DNA of 64,000 nucleotides from Umbelopsis isabellina. Its lineage: Eukaryota; Mucoromycota; Umbelopsidomycetes; Umbelopsidales; Umbelopsidaceae. The stretch is taken from positions 930,055-994,054 of the forward strand of contig JAEPQZ010000001.1 of assembly GCA_016758905.1 (NCBI GenBank), given 5' to 3'. The notes beneath the pieces are model-generated. The model saw only the letters and a program-made list of their open reading frames with translations. It was not told where the DNA came from and searched no databases. How positions within the stretch are numbered: the first letter of the stretch is position 1; every line of letters starts with the position of its first letter. This document shows positions 10,192-19,658 of this stretch, piece by piece. The translations under genes were made by a program, and so were the position numbers.

Positions 10192-11392
10192 ATGTCAAAC
10201 GAGAACACCAGCATGTCCCAACTATTTGACACATTTCAAAAGTCGTTGGACGCTCATGTAAGCCCGCGAGCTGCCACAGTCTCTCAAGCAAATTCTATCC
10301 GCTAAATACCTTGCCGATATTCTAGCACGATAAGCGCGAGCGCCTGATAAAATCTGTCAGGTAAATACTCCTATGCGATACCATTACGCTCAACATGCTA
10401 CTAATGCTGCTGCAGAGACATCACCGCGCAAAGTAAGAAGTTGATATTTCTAATACATCGGTAATTACAAAGAAAATGCCAGAGTGTAGGTGATATTGGG
10501 GTTATAATCTCGCCATAATAGAACTACCCTAGGTGGCAAGGATATGGAAGACGCAATTGCAAAGCAGCAAGACATCCTAGCTCTTATACGCAAAGTATCC
10601 AATGAATTGAATGGCCCGGATTACTACAGGTAGTGCCTTGGGCTTCCAAACATTATTTCAATTGCACATATAAACATTTTTTGGTAGGTACATTAAAAGC
10701 GTGTCCCCTGGCCTGGAGGAATTCGTATGTCACAATTTTATCTCTTGAATATTTAGTATCCCGTTTTTCTCAAAGTAAAGCTATACAGATCGAAGCGGCT
10801 GCTTTTCTCGAATTCATAAAGAACGGCAGCCTTTTGACTCCAGATAAGCTACAAACCCAATTCGCTGTTGCAGAAATCGCAGAGGTAAGTGCTCATTTGT
10901 CAATTGAAGACAAATATAGTTTATCTTAACGCTTTTGTTATATAGACATTTTTCATCACAGACAGCGATTACCTGAATGGTATTGGCGATCTGACCGGAG
11001 AGCTGATGAGATATGCTATCAACAAGATTGGAGCAGGCGAACCTGAAAGTGCAATATTGGTTTGTCATTTTATGCAGCAAATACATGAAGGTTAGACACT
11101 TAATTATTATGTTACTGTTACTACCCAGCGATATGTTTACATGTTGTTTCTTGTGCTGCTAGAATTTGAAGTGATCAACGCAATTTCACCTTCAGCTGTA
11201 TCGAAGAAATTACAGGTTATGAAGGCCAGTTTGACAAAAGTGGAACAAGGTAAGTTTACTGAGATCAACCAGTATAGCACTTTGATCCGCTTCTGACTGT
11301 TTCCATCAGCTTGCTACTCCTGTCAGATTCGTAAAGTGGAACAGTCTGCTAATTCCATATTGCCACAGAAAAGAGTTGCCTTGTCACCATGA
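10192..11392 (+). CDS. TSNAX: Translin-associated factor X (TRAX)
   Basis: Nuclease subunit of the translin-TRAX (C3PO) octamer, which degrades small RNAs, RISC passenger strands and pre-tRNA fragments. Nine small exons: 10192-10257, 10326-10360, 10416-10460, 10522-10629, 10688-10724, 10789-10884, 10946-11090, 11163-11249 and 11310-11392. They join to 233 aa with correct phases throughout. Signatures are FDTFQKSLDAHHDKRERLIK, SRDITAQSKKLIFLIHR, LEEFIEAAAFLEFI (holding the two active-site glutamates of TRAX), and SDYLNGIGDLTGELMR (holding the catalytic Asp and Glu). All four acidic positions of the metal site therefore appear present, suggesting an active RNase. No translin gene is adjacent. 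Intron density is the highest in the window. Confidence 0.92.
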
Positions 11393-11584
11393 TCTATATG
11401 TCTACCGCATGATGAACAAACCACGGTTTAGCGTTTGATTAAAGTTTTAATAAAAGCATTTCCTCTCGATAAAAAGTGGGCAAGGCAATCCCAGAACAAA
11501 AGCGTTTTGATAATTTTAGTGAAGCAATTTTTATTACGATATTACAAATACAAGTGTTGACCTAAGTCACTAGTGCGAACACAT

Positions 11585-13348
11585 TTAGCGTTCATCAAAG
11601 TTGATCTCAGCTTCATAATGAGCGGTCTTCTCGTTCTCCGTGCCCTTTCCCTCAACATATTGAACATAGGGAGCACTGTTGTTTCTGCGATGAGCTTCCA
11701 TTCTCTTAATACGGTTCTCTTCATCCATTTGATCGTAGTGACGGAAAGTGATGTAGTAGAGGACACCAGCAATAGCAGCAGCGACAGCAACACTAGCGTA
11801 GACGTAGGTAAGGTTGGGATCAACAGCAGCGGGAGAGATGGCAAGACCAATCAAGGCAGCGAAACAGTTGGGAAGAAGTTGAAGAGCAGATACCATGGAC
11901 TTCATAGATTGTGGTGCGTGGGTATAAGCAAACTCCATGGAGGTGATGGAAGCGAAGATCTCTGAGATGGCAATCAGAACATAAGCAGGGATTTGGACAA
12001 ATACTGAGATGCTGGAAACTTCAGTTTCAACCCAGACAGGATCCTTGTAGATAAAGGATTGCAATACGGAAGCGTAGATCATAGCGCAAGCGCCAAGGAA
12101 GAAACCGATAGTAATGCGTTGTTGGGAGAAGAGATTAATCTTGAATTTGCGAAGAGCAGGGAAAATAAGACGATCAAAGATGGGAATAAAGATGATGAGA
12201 GAAATGGGGTTGAAGTTGTTCATGATGTTGTTGGGGAGACCTGCGGGACGGTTAAGCTGAGCAGCTTGAGACAACAAGTTGTTGGAAAGCTGACTGTAGC
12301 ACACCCAGTACAATGACAGAGGAATGAAAATTTTGCAAGCCATAATGGTAGTCTTGAGTTCTTCAACAAAGATGTCATCCCAGAACATGTAGCTAAGGTC
12401 ATCAGAAGTCAATGGAGCACTGTTGGGCATTTCGTTTTCCATCTTGGCAAAATCCAAACGATACTTGTTAGACTTCTTAGCTTCCTTGTTTTCGGGACGG
12501 TTGGCAACCTTGCGAGCAAAGCGGAAGACCTTGACAGCCTTTACAAGAATAGATTGAGTGGGCTGGGGTTTGACGTAGAATTTGTTGCCAGCAACAAAGA
12601 TAAACATAGCAAATGCGAACATGCAGGTAGGAAGAAGATAAGCTGCCCAGTAGCTGTAGTTGAGCTCAATCAACGGGCAAGCAATACCACCAATAAGAGC
12701 ACCAGCATTAATAGCCCAGTAGAACCATTGATACAAATGTTGAATGCTGAGATCGTAATCGACCAACACCTTCTCGCCAGTCTTCTCAGTTCTGACGACA
12801 GGAGCAGTATTCTTGAACTGATCAGCGCAAAGAGGGGCGACAATGGACTTGATACCACCGGTACCAACACCAATGATGATCAAAGAAACGACATAACCGG
12901 GGAAACCAGCACCGGCTGCAAGAGAGGCAGGAGAAGCAGTACATGTGAGGATCAACCAACCAGAGAAGTAGATGGTACCGAACAACAAAATGGTGCGGTA
13001 ACGTCCAAGGTAAGAGTCAGCAACAAAGGCACCAAACAAGGGAGTAACGTAGCAGAAGAAAGTAAAGAAGTTGGACAAAGCAGTAGCTGTAGATTGACCT
13101 TTACCAAGAGCGCCACGGACATCAATTCCGTTGTCGCCAGCGGGGAATTGAACGTAGTTCTGGAAAGGAGCTGAACCGCCGTAGTAAGCAAAGCGCTCAC
13201 AGAATTCAGTAAGGACAATGAACCAAGCTCCAACTGGAATGTTTTCAGCTACCCGACGAAGGCCGTCAAATTCATGTGCATCTTCGGGGATACTAATATT
13301 CTCCTCAGTGAAGGCAAGGTCTTCCTTGTTGAATTTTTCGTCAGACAT
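11585..13348 (-). CDS. PTR2: PTR2-type proton-coupled oligopeptide transporter
   Basis: Plasma-membrane POT/NRT1-family importer of di- and tripeptides driven by protons. 587 aa when started at MSDEKFNKED; an upstream in-frame ATG at 13474 would add 42 residues, but a TATAAATA (13390-13383) lies between the two, favouring the shorter form. About twelve membrane segments. Family motifs: ELCERFAYYG-like EFCERFAYYGGSAPFQNYVQ at TM1, FFTFFCYVTPLFGAFVADSYLGRYRTI (the POT signature with GAxxADSxxGxxxTI), GTGGIKSIVAPLCADQF, and YQWFYWAINAGALIG. The central linker is Lys-rich. Codon use is strongly biased (GCC, GGT, AAG), suggesting high expression. Intronless. Converges with TRAX, the stops 192 nt apart. 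Confidence 0.93.
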   Translation of the reverse strand: MSDEKFNKEDLAFTEENISIPEDAHEFDGLRRVAENIPVGAWFIVLTEFCERFAYYGGSAPFQNYVQFPAGDNGIDVRGALGKGQSTATALSNFFTFFCYVTPLFGAFVADSYLGRYRTILLFGTIYFSGWLILTCTASPASLAAGAGFPGYVVSLIIIGVGTGGIKSIVAPLCADQFKNTAPVVRTEKTGEKVLVDYDLSIQHLYQWFYWAINAGALIGGIACPLIELNYSYWAAYLLPTCMFAFAMFIFVAGNKFYVKPQPTQSILVKAVKVFRFARKVANRPENKEAKKSNKYRLDFAKMENEMPNSAPLTSDDLSYMFWDDIFVEELKTTIMACKIFIPLSLYWVCYSQLSNNLLSQAAQLNRPAGLPNNIMNNFNPISLIIFIPIFDRLIFPALRKFKINLFSQQRITIGFFLGACAMIYASVLQSFIYKDPVWVETEVSSISVFVQIPAYVLIAISEIFASITSMEFAYTHAPQSMKSMVSALQLLPNCFAALIGLAISPAAVDPNLTYVYASVAVAAAIAGVLYYITFRHYDQMDEENRIKRMEAHRRNNSAPYVQYVEGKGTENEKTAHYEAEINFDER

Positions 13349-13382
13349 CTGTGTATCTTTTTCAGCTGTGGCCAAATGCCCG

Positions 13383-13390
13383 TATTTATA
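13383..13390 (-). promoter_or_regulatory. TATA box of the peptide transporter
   Basis: TATAAATA on the minus strand, 35 nt before the MSDEK start codon. If used, the 5' leader would be very short and the upstream ATG would not be transcribed. Confidence 0.45.
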
Positions 13391-13474
13391 TGTAGGTTGG
13401 TCTGTCATGGAATTGAGCGGAAGTGGAACCAGTGGAAGTTCCAAAGAGAAAATCCTAACGGGCTTTACTACCAT

Positions 13475-15060
13475 TTTCCAAACTTTACCTGGATCCTTAA
13501 CCTATCAATGAAACATGATTCAATTATTCCCTGGTAGATTGATGTGAGATCTAGGGTCTGGATAGGTAAAACTCATGGTACGTTTCCTAAACTGATAACT
13601 CAACAAGCCATAATTACCATAACATTAGCCCACATTTAACATATTTCGTTACATTTTGTTATAAGATTTTTGATCGGGGAGGGATTGCTAAACTTTTTGA
13701 TTGGCCAAGTTTCCAAAAGCAGACATTCTTGCTGGAAACCCTGGTTGCAAAAACTCGGTTGTTTTGGATCAGGATTTCCTAAATGGATAATTTCTCGGAC
13801 ATAAGAACAATATGTATACGTCTAGCATTTAATTCTCACGAGGGTTAGTGTATTTTGCGGCTTATCTAGTTAAAGTACACAATTGATAGCACGACCGACG
13901 TTCCGCATTTCCACATCTTCCAATACTGTTGTATTTAAACTCCGACCTTGCCCAATTACGGGAACATGAAAAGGTTGGTGGTTCACTTTTTTGAGTCAGA
14001 CAAAACTGTAAAACCACTCGAAGAGAAACCTATTGCTACTAATAAGGATAGCAATTAGTTACAAGTCTGTATCATCTTGTTTAGATAACAACCTTTATTG
14101 GACCCTTCAAAAGTCTTAAACATAGGTATTAGCGAGTGAAGTCAAACCTCATTGTATTTCAGGGCTTCTTATGTACCAACCAAAGTCATACATTTGTGAA
14201 GAGGTCCTTCAGGCACACATTTCTGAGCCTATATCGGTAAATGAGTTGTCTATCGGTATTCAAACTTTTCGTCTTGCTTGAAACCAGTTGGAACAATTGC
14301 CATGTGCAATATGTCTTCTAAGGCACGACAAACGCAGCGCTGAGCATGATTGTAATCTTTTCATTGGTCAACCACGATCTACGATCCTGCACTTCGTGAG
14401 AAAACGGAAGTGGGTGCACTTGACCGCGTTACTCAAAAAAGATACTCTGATCTACGGGTTGAAAACAGATACGGTATGCATGATATGTTCATATGTGTAG
14501 TATGTGAGCGCCATTATTCTGCACGCGGATTACTCGGATAAAACTGATGATTTGTCCAACAACTTAGCTTTATTCTCAAAGTATTGGTTCTCATGCGACT
14601 GCTCACCTTTAGACAACGGCATAATTTGTCCATTATGTCTCAAAGAATAGAACATATCAGTGATCTCCAGTACCGGACTTTTGAGAAATCCCCACGCTGG
14701 GTATTCCAAGATTGAGTGTGACATTTCTGGTCTTGATTTTTCACCTTCAACTTGACTTTCTTTCCAATAGACTTGCAATCACAAGGAGCAATTTACTCGA
14801 CAGGGGCGCATGGCGCTGCATATGTGCCAGGGATTGCCACTTTAAGCCACCCCTTTAAAACTCCGCATACATTTCATGGCTGCCTCAAGTACAAGTCCAA
14901 TGCCTGCTTAGCTTAACTTGTTACTTTTCTCAACGTAAAGCTCGGCATATAGTAGCAACCACCAATTCCGTAACTCATTAATAAACCATAAGCACATATG
15001 TACCAAATTGATTGAAGTTTATTTTACTCTTATTTTTTATTTTGTTTTGGAGGTGACCGA
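13475..15060. other. Long gap without recognised genes
   Basis: 1.6 kb. Short open frames occur on both strands (for example 14288-14500 plus and 14530-14778 minus) but their proteins match nothing I know, lack domain patterns and show no splice-consistent extension. Probably long promoter of the transporter plus 3' flank of ALG5. No repeats or transposon ends noticed. Confidence 0.4.
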
Positions 15061-16262
15061 TCACTGGCTTTTTTGCTTTTTGATGCTATCGACCTTCCAA
15101 ATACCAAGCAGGAAATTGAGTCGTATAGTCAAGAGATCCAATGCCATTTGAATAGAATCTCGCATCAAATTCACTTTACTTCCATCGATTTCTTGCCAAG
15201 TGACTTGAACTTCGGTAATGGGTATACGATGACCTTGGGCGATGACCAGGCACTCTATATCGAAAATCCATCTCTCTACATGCATGTTGGGGAATATGAG
15301 TTGTGCAGCTTTTCTAGTGAACAATTTGAATCCACATTGCGTGTCCTCAATACCGCGTATACCCAAAAAGTAAACCAGGGCATGAAACCCACGCATTAAA
15401 AAGTTTCGAATAAACGATCGCTGTGGCAAATGGTTTGTCAATATGTAGTTCTACAAAAATGGCATGCATGCAATTCAAGCAAGACGCTCACCTGTACAAC
15501 AGCATCAGTGGAAACAAGATGGGACCGGGAACCCACGGCAATGCCATAGCCGCTTTTTTCACATTTTGCCAACTTCTCTTCCAGATCATCCAAATCAGAG
15601 AACTTTGTCGCGCCATCTGCATCCACCATCAAGCATATTTCACCACGGGCCGCTAACATACCCTATTAATCAAATCAATTATGAGCATCTCGTCCCACAT
15701 GAAGCAAACCCTTTTCTCATATGGCAGCCGATCATCATAGTATACTAGTTAACTTTACCTGTGTGACAGCACCACCCTTGCCCCTGTTCTTCTCCAAAGG
15801 CAGTACTCGTAGATCGACGTCTTTGTGTTTTTGTGCATACTTTAGAGCAACATTTACAGTGTCGTCTCTGCTACCATCATCAACCACAATTATTTCATAG
15901 GTGAACTTGGGGTCTTTTTGTTGCCGAGATTCGAGATGTCCAATGGTCTCATCCAACATGATGGGCAAACGCTTTGACTCATCAAAGGCTGGGACGATGC
16001 AGGATAGTCTTACTGACGCATCATCAAGAATACTCGGAAGCTTATGGCTCTTTCCTGATCGATCAACGTAATACTGCTCTTTTTCAGTCGGTTTGCGTGG
16101 TTTGGGAGAACAATACAAGAGAAATCCTAGCCCCTAGGAAGAACGTGGTGGTAAGTTATTGCTATCCAGTAATGACAGACACATCTCAATCACAAAGTGC
16201 ACACTACTTACAGCAGCCACCACTGTCACTAACAGAGCGATGAGTCCATAAATCAAGTCCAT
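15061..16262 (-). CDS. ALG5: Dolichyl-phosphate beta-glucosyltransferase (Alg5)
   Basis: ER-membrane GT2 enzyme that moves glucose from UDP-glucose to dolichyl phosphate, making the donor for the last three glucoses of the N-glycan precursor. Four exons, 16262-16212, 16133-15759, 15662-15492 and 15420-15061, give 318 aa (yeast 334). The N-terminal exon is a single membrane anchor ([22 protein letters not shown]). GT2 motifs: [40 protein letters not shown], and the DxD site in [15 protein letters not shown]. Then [34 protein letters not shown] and [12 protein letters not shown], all strongly conserved in Alg5/DPG synthases. The C-terminus is the usual [20 protein letters not shown]-type helix. 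Confidence 0.95.
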
Positions 16263-16494
16263 GTCCTACGGATTTTACCGAAGAACAAGCTCGCTGACAA
16301 GTCTCTCACCACAGCTTGCATTCCTCTAAATTACAAAGTCCGTCGTCTTTGGCCAATGAGTGCTGTCAAAGTGTCATTGGGCATCAATATGCTAATTTTG
16401 GCTTCATACCTCCAATGCTTGTAATGTGCGAAGATAAGCAATTTACATTGAAAGCCTCCATTCGCACTGGAATTGTACTTGTATATTTTGTACA

Positions 16495-16605
16495 ATGACT
16501 CAACCCTCTATCGATTTTATAGGTGGGCTACGTCGGGTTTTTGCTGATGCACGTGAGTCAGCTACCCCCTTATTACAGGCAACTGTCAGTCGCAACGTGC
16601 CATAA
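16495..16605 (+). CDS. Very short ORF, 36 aa, function unknown
   Basis: Starts 232 nt upstream of, and divergent from, ALG5. The product begins MTQPSIDFIGGLRRVFADAR and ends ATVSRNVP, with an amphipathic, basic, protein-like composition reminiscent of small mitochondrial components. No domain recognised. It contains a perfect GTGAGT donor after residue 19, so it might be the first exon of a longer gene, though I could not find a convincing second exon. Could equally be chance. Confidence 0.25.
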   Translation: MTQPSIDFIGGLRRVFADARESATPLLQATVSRNVP

Positions 16606-18630
16606 ATTAAGTATCAGCAGCAGCTTCCACTACCGAATCGTGAGCGCTCAATTTTTTTCCTCATGACAAGGTTATGGTCGCCAGGTGATGTGTTTTTGAT
16701 TTGTCACCATTTAACGTTGAGCGGCAATGAACCGCGGAACCAGTCAACTTTATATTTTTTTTTGAGTTTGGACTATGGCCATGATTTGGTAATCCCTTGG
16801 AACGGGCTGAAAATCAATACTGCTTTTACACCATATTTTCCCACTTTTTACCGTCGGTCACAGCTCCACCCAAGTATAGCGGCGATTTTACGGTTTAGGG
16901 GAAATTTCTCCACTCATGCCCATATCTGCCAACTTGTGGAAAGGCCGATATCCTAATTATGGCAATTGTTCCTTCCATCATTCTGAGGTGGCATCTGTCA
17001 TACAATATGCAAGGACTAATGGTTGGTTTATTTTAGTTGCATATAATATATACGTTTTAGAATACTTCTGTTACCATATGTGCGCTGATGTGATGTGTAT
17101 CTCACAGTGGGAAAAAATATGGATCGACCGATGGAATATAGTAACGTCCCTAAGTGGCTTACTTCTGAAGTCCCCGGTGCCGGTGATTTATACGGAGCTA
17201 CACGGCCAAAAAGATGTAAATGTTTGTAATGTCCTGACAATCAGCAGATAGTGTTTTCGGTTTTAGTTTTCTCTGCTGCAGTCCAAATAGATCAACAGGC
17301 TGTGTAGGTTTCAGCAACGTAATATTTGATTCGATGTTCAAAGCACGATTTGTTTCGTTCCCATACAGCTTCCAGACTTTTTAACAGAATGTGATTATGT
17401 CGTTTATGATACTCAAGTAACCATTCTAGGATGAGGAGGGCCCATGAGCTTACACCCTTTCAGGGCGATAAGGTGGAGAGCCGCACGCTTTTTCCGCGGT
17501 TAACAAATCTAAACATGCCGGATCATAATCCCAAACGTGGATATTGGAAGCCAATACTTTTATGTCTATACCATCAGAGTTCAAAGTTGGCTTGATGGCG
17601 TTCCATTGAACCAACCACCTGGAATGAAATTCCAACATTCTGTTTCTACGCTTGGTTGTCACAAAACCTATCACGGCGTTCCCCTGGTGAGAATGATGTT
17701 GTATTTCAGAAAATTGGGATTAGAAAAATAAAGGCTGCCTCACCCCCAAAACTTTCGAAAGAAACTCAAACTCTATTATCTGATATACCCACATGTTAGA
17801 GCAAAATGTTAATGTTGCGGATGATTAAGCGGAAGTATTAAGACGATGGAGGCACGCTTTATTTTTTTCTCCCCCGCACTCTTTCTAATACCAGATTAGT
17901 CTTGAACCATTTGTTCCAATTTCTCTTAATACCAGAGCAACGGGTCCATGAACGTCCCCATTCAGGGACCAGATGGCTTTCACGTAACCAGCTGTATGGT
18001 AAAGGCTTGTTATCTGCAATTGCAACACTTTATACCACATGCATATGAAATGATTTCAAGAGATAGGGAGAAGGAAATTAAAAAAAAAAAAAAAGCTTAT
18101 GCATGTATTTTGGAACTCGGTAGTGGTATCCGCAGGCAAAGGATTAATTACTGTGTATGTAGTAGCAGCAACCGCTGCTGGATTTTCCGCTATACGGGTA
18201 ATTTAAAAGTATTTTGTCCGAAACTTTGTATACTAAATGGGGCATGGGGAACAGTGTTACACAGCGCAATATGTAGCTTGTGCTCATTGTAACTGCTTAC
18301 GTTTCGGAGTGATCATTCACCAAAATGTCAATCGGGCACATCACAAACCTTATGGGTTACTGAGCTTGGTATTTTTTGACGTGGAGATTGTATTTTTTGC
18401 ATATACCAAATAAAATAGAAAACTGGAGTAATGAGCTATGTACAAATGTCAAAAGGGATATTATAAAAAAAAAAGCTGATATTTTGCATTCGGCGTGTGA
18501 TGCTTTTCATTGTCTATATGTATGTTCAAGTTTTGGAGACTATGTACAAGTTGTGAATTTTGAAAAAAATCCAAGAAAGAGCGGGGAAGGGGGAATTATG
18601 CACCATCGTAAGCACCAAACCTAATCTAAT
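16606..18630. other. Gene-poor 2 kb gap with orphan short ORFs
   Basis: Holds a 36-aa plus-strand ORF (17119-17229; MDRPMEYSNVPKWLTSEVPG... ending KRCKCL) and a 74-codon minus-strand frame (17450-17674; contains MLEFHSRWLVQWNAIKP and NIHVWDYDPACLDLL). Both look protein-like in composition but match nothing I recognise. The rest is AT-rich with poly-A runs near 18080 and 18465. No repeats or element ends seen. Confidence 0.35.
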
Positions 18631-19509
18631 TTACAAACCATTCAACAAGGACTTGATGGATGGCAATCGACATGTTGGTTCGGTGGTGAGGGGCATGGTA
18701 GGTCTGTCGAACATGGCAGGAGTAGGCAACTTGCGAGCAGCTGGTTCTCTTTCGTTCATGATATGAGCCAAGGGTGGACTTGAAGACCGCGAGAAACCAC
18801 CATTACCACGTGAATAAACTGGTTCCGCGACTTGGCACTCCATAGCAGGAAGCTTTTGAAACGGCCGTAACAAAGGAGAGTTCTCAGGTGTCACAATGGA
18901 GTCACTCTCCAAGTCTGGACTGCTGATATTGCTATGAGGGGGGGAACGAGGATTCCATTTAGCATGAGACATAACCGGACTGCTTGAAGGGGTTAATGCA
19001 GGTGATGGAAGAATGCTTTCATTTGCCCTTGGGGAAACCTGTTGATGAGTGCGAACATGACGTGCCAATTGCCCAAGTCTCCAGAATGATTTGAAACACC
19101 CTTCCACGGGACAGGGCTGCAATTTCCATGACGACGAAGGAACATGTTCGCCCATGTTGACATCGTCATTGAAACGTATAACCGAGCATTGTTGTTGTTG
19201 CTGCTGTTGGTGGCGATCAAATGATTGCGGCGTTGCCATAATATTGATCTGTTTGAAGATGGCTGAAGACCCGGGTGATGTATGGCGCTTAACCATATTG
19301 CTGCGATGCTGGCGCTTTCTAGCCGGTTCAGTATGGATTCGAACATGTCGGGTCAATTCGTCAGACCGAGAGAATCGCTTTTCACATCCAGGATGAGTAC
19401 ATTGATGAGGCTTTTCTCCTGTATGAGTACGAATATGACGGGTTTGATGCTCCAATCGGAAGAATGCCTTTTGGCAGATAGGGCATTGATAAGAGCGTTG
19501 CTTTTCCAT
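18631..19509 (-). CDS. Mig1/CreA-like C2H2 zinc-finger repressor
   Basis: DNA-binding repressor of the glucose-repression family. Intronless, 292 aa. Residues 9-29 and 37-59 form two C2H2 fingers almost identical to Mig1/Cre[22 protein letters not shown], the linker TGEKPHQ, then [23 protein letters not shown]. The base-contacting residues of the CreA fingers (R-x-E-H and R-x-D-E) are kept, so a GC-box plus AT-rich target is expected. Unusually, a third finger of the C-x4-C-x12-H-x3-H type ([23 protein letters not shown]) follows after a linker with a seven-Gln tract. The C-terminal half is Ser/Pro-rich with probable phosphorylation sites and ends in [11 protein letters not shown], which may be a short repressor motif. 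The large gap upstream suggests complex regulation. Confidence 0.85.
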   Translation of the reverse strand: MEKQRSYQCPICQKAFFRLEHQTRHIRTHTGEKPHQCTHPGCEKRFSRSDELTRHVRIHTEPARKRQHRSNMVKRHTSPGSSAIFKQINIMATPQSFDRHQQQQQQQCSVIRFNDDVNMGEHVPSSSWKLQPCPVEGCFKSFWRLGQLARHVRTHQQVSPRANESILPSPALTPSSSPVMSHAKWNPRSPPHSNISSPDLESDSIVTPENSPLLRPFQKLPAMECQVAEPVYSRGNGGFSRSSSPPLAHIMNEREPAARKLPTPAMFDRPTMPLTTEPTCRLPSIKSLLNGL

Positions 19510-19593
19510 AAAGTGGAAGTTAGAGTACGAAGAGAAAGTGAGAGGGAAAGAGAAAAGAGAGTTGTGGATAAGGCAATTTGCTTTCGGATTTAA

Positions 19594-19600
19594 ATTTATA
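19594..19600 (-). promoter_or_regulatory. TATA box of the Mig1/CreA-like gene
   Basis: TATAAAT on the minus strand, about 85 nt before the ATG at 19509, followed by a pyrimidine-rich leader (CT-rich on the coding strand), typical of fungal promoters. Confidence 0.5.
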
Positions 19601-19652
19601 GGTCCAATGCGGATTGCACTATGTAAGTATCGATGGGGGGAATAAAAAAAAA

Positions 19653-19658
19653 GCGGAG
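19653..19658 (+). promoter_or_regulatory. Possible CreA/Mig1 site in the repressor's own promoter
   Basis: GCGGAG fits the CreA consensus SYGGRG and is preceded directly by an A-rich run, the flank preferred by Mig1. It lies about 145 nt upstream of the start codon of the Mig1/CreA-like gene. A six-base match is weak evidence by itself. Confidence 0.3.

Noticed and set aside
12554-13174. 206-codon plus-strand frame inside the peptide transporter
   Set aside because: It lies antisense to a certain gene with strong codon bias, which opens frames on the other strand; no domain in its product.
13349-13474. Longer N-terminus for the peptide transporter from ATG 13474
   Set aside because: A TATAAATA lies between the two ATGs, and the extra residues are hydrophobic/proline-rich without family support; the MSDEK start was preferred.
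14288-14778. Short frames with Cys/His residues that might suggest a zinc-binding protein
   Set aside because: Cys and His spacing fits no RING or C2H2 pattern, and the frames do not extend by splicing.
16663-17251. Overlapping plus-strand frames of about 100 codons downstream of ALG5's promoter
   Set aside because: Low-complexity hydrophobic readings, no splice support and no recognised motif.
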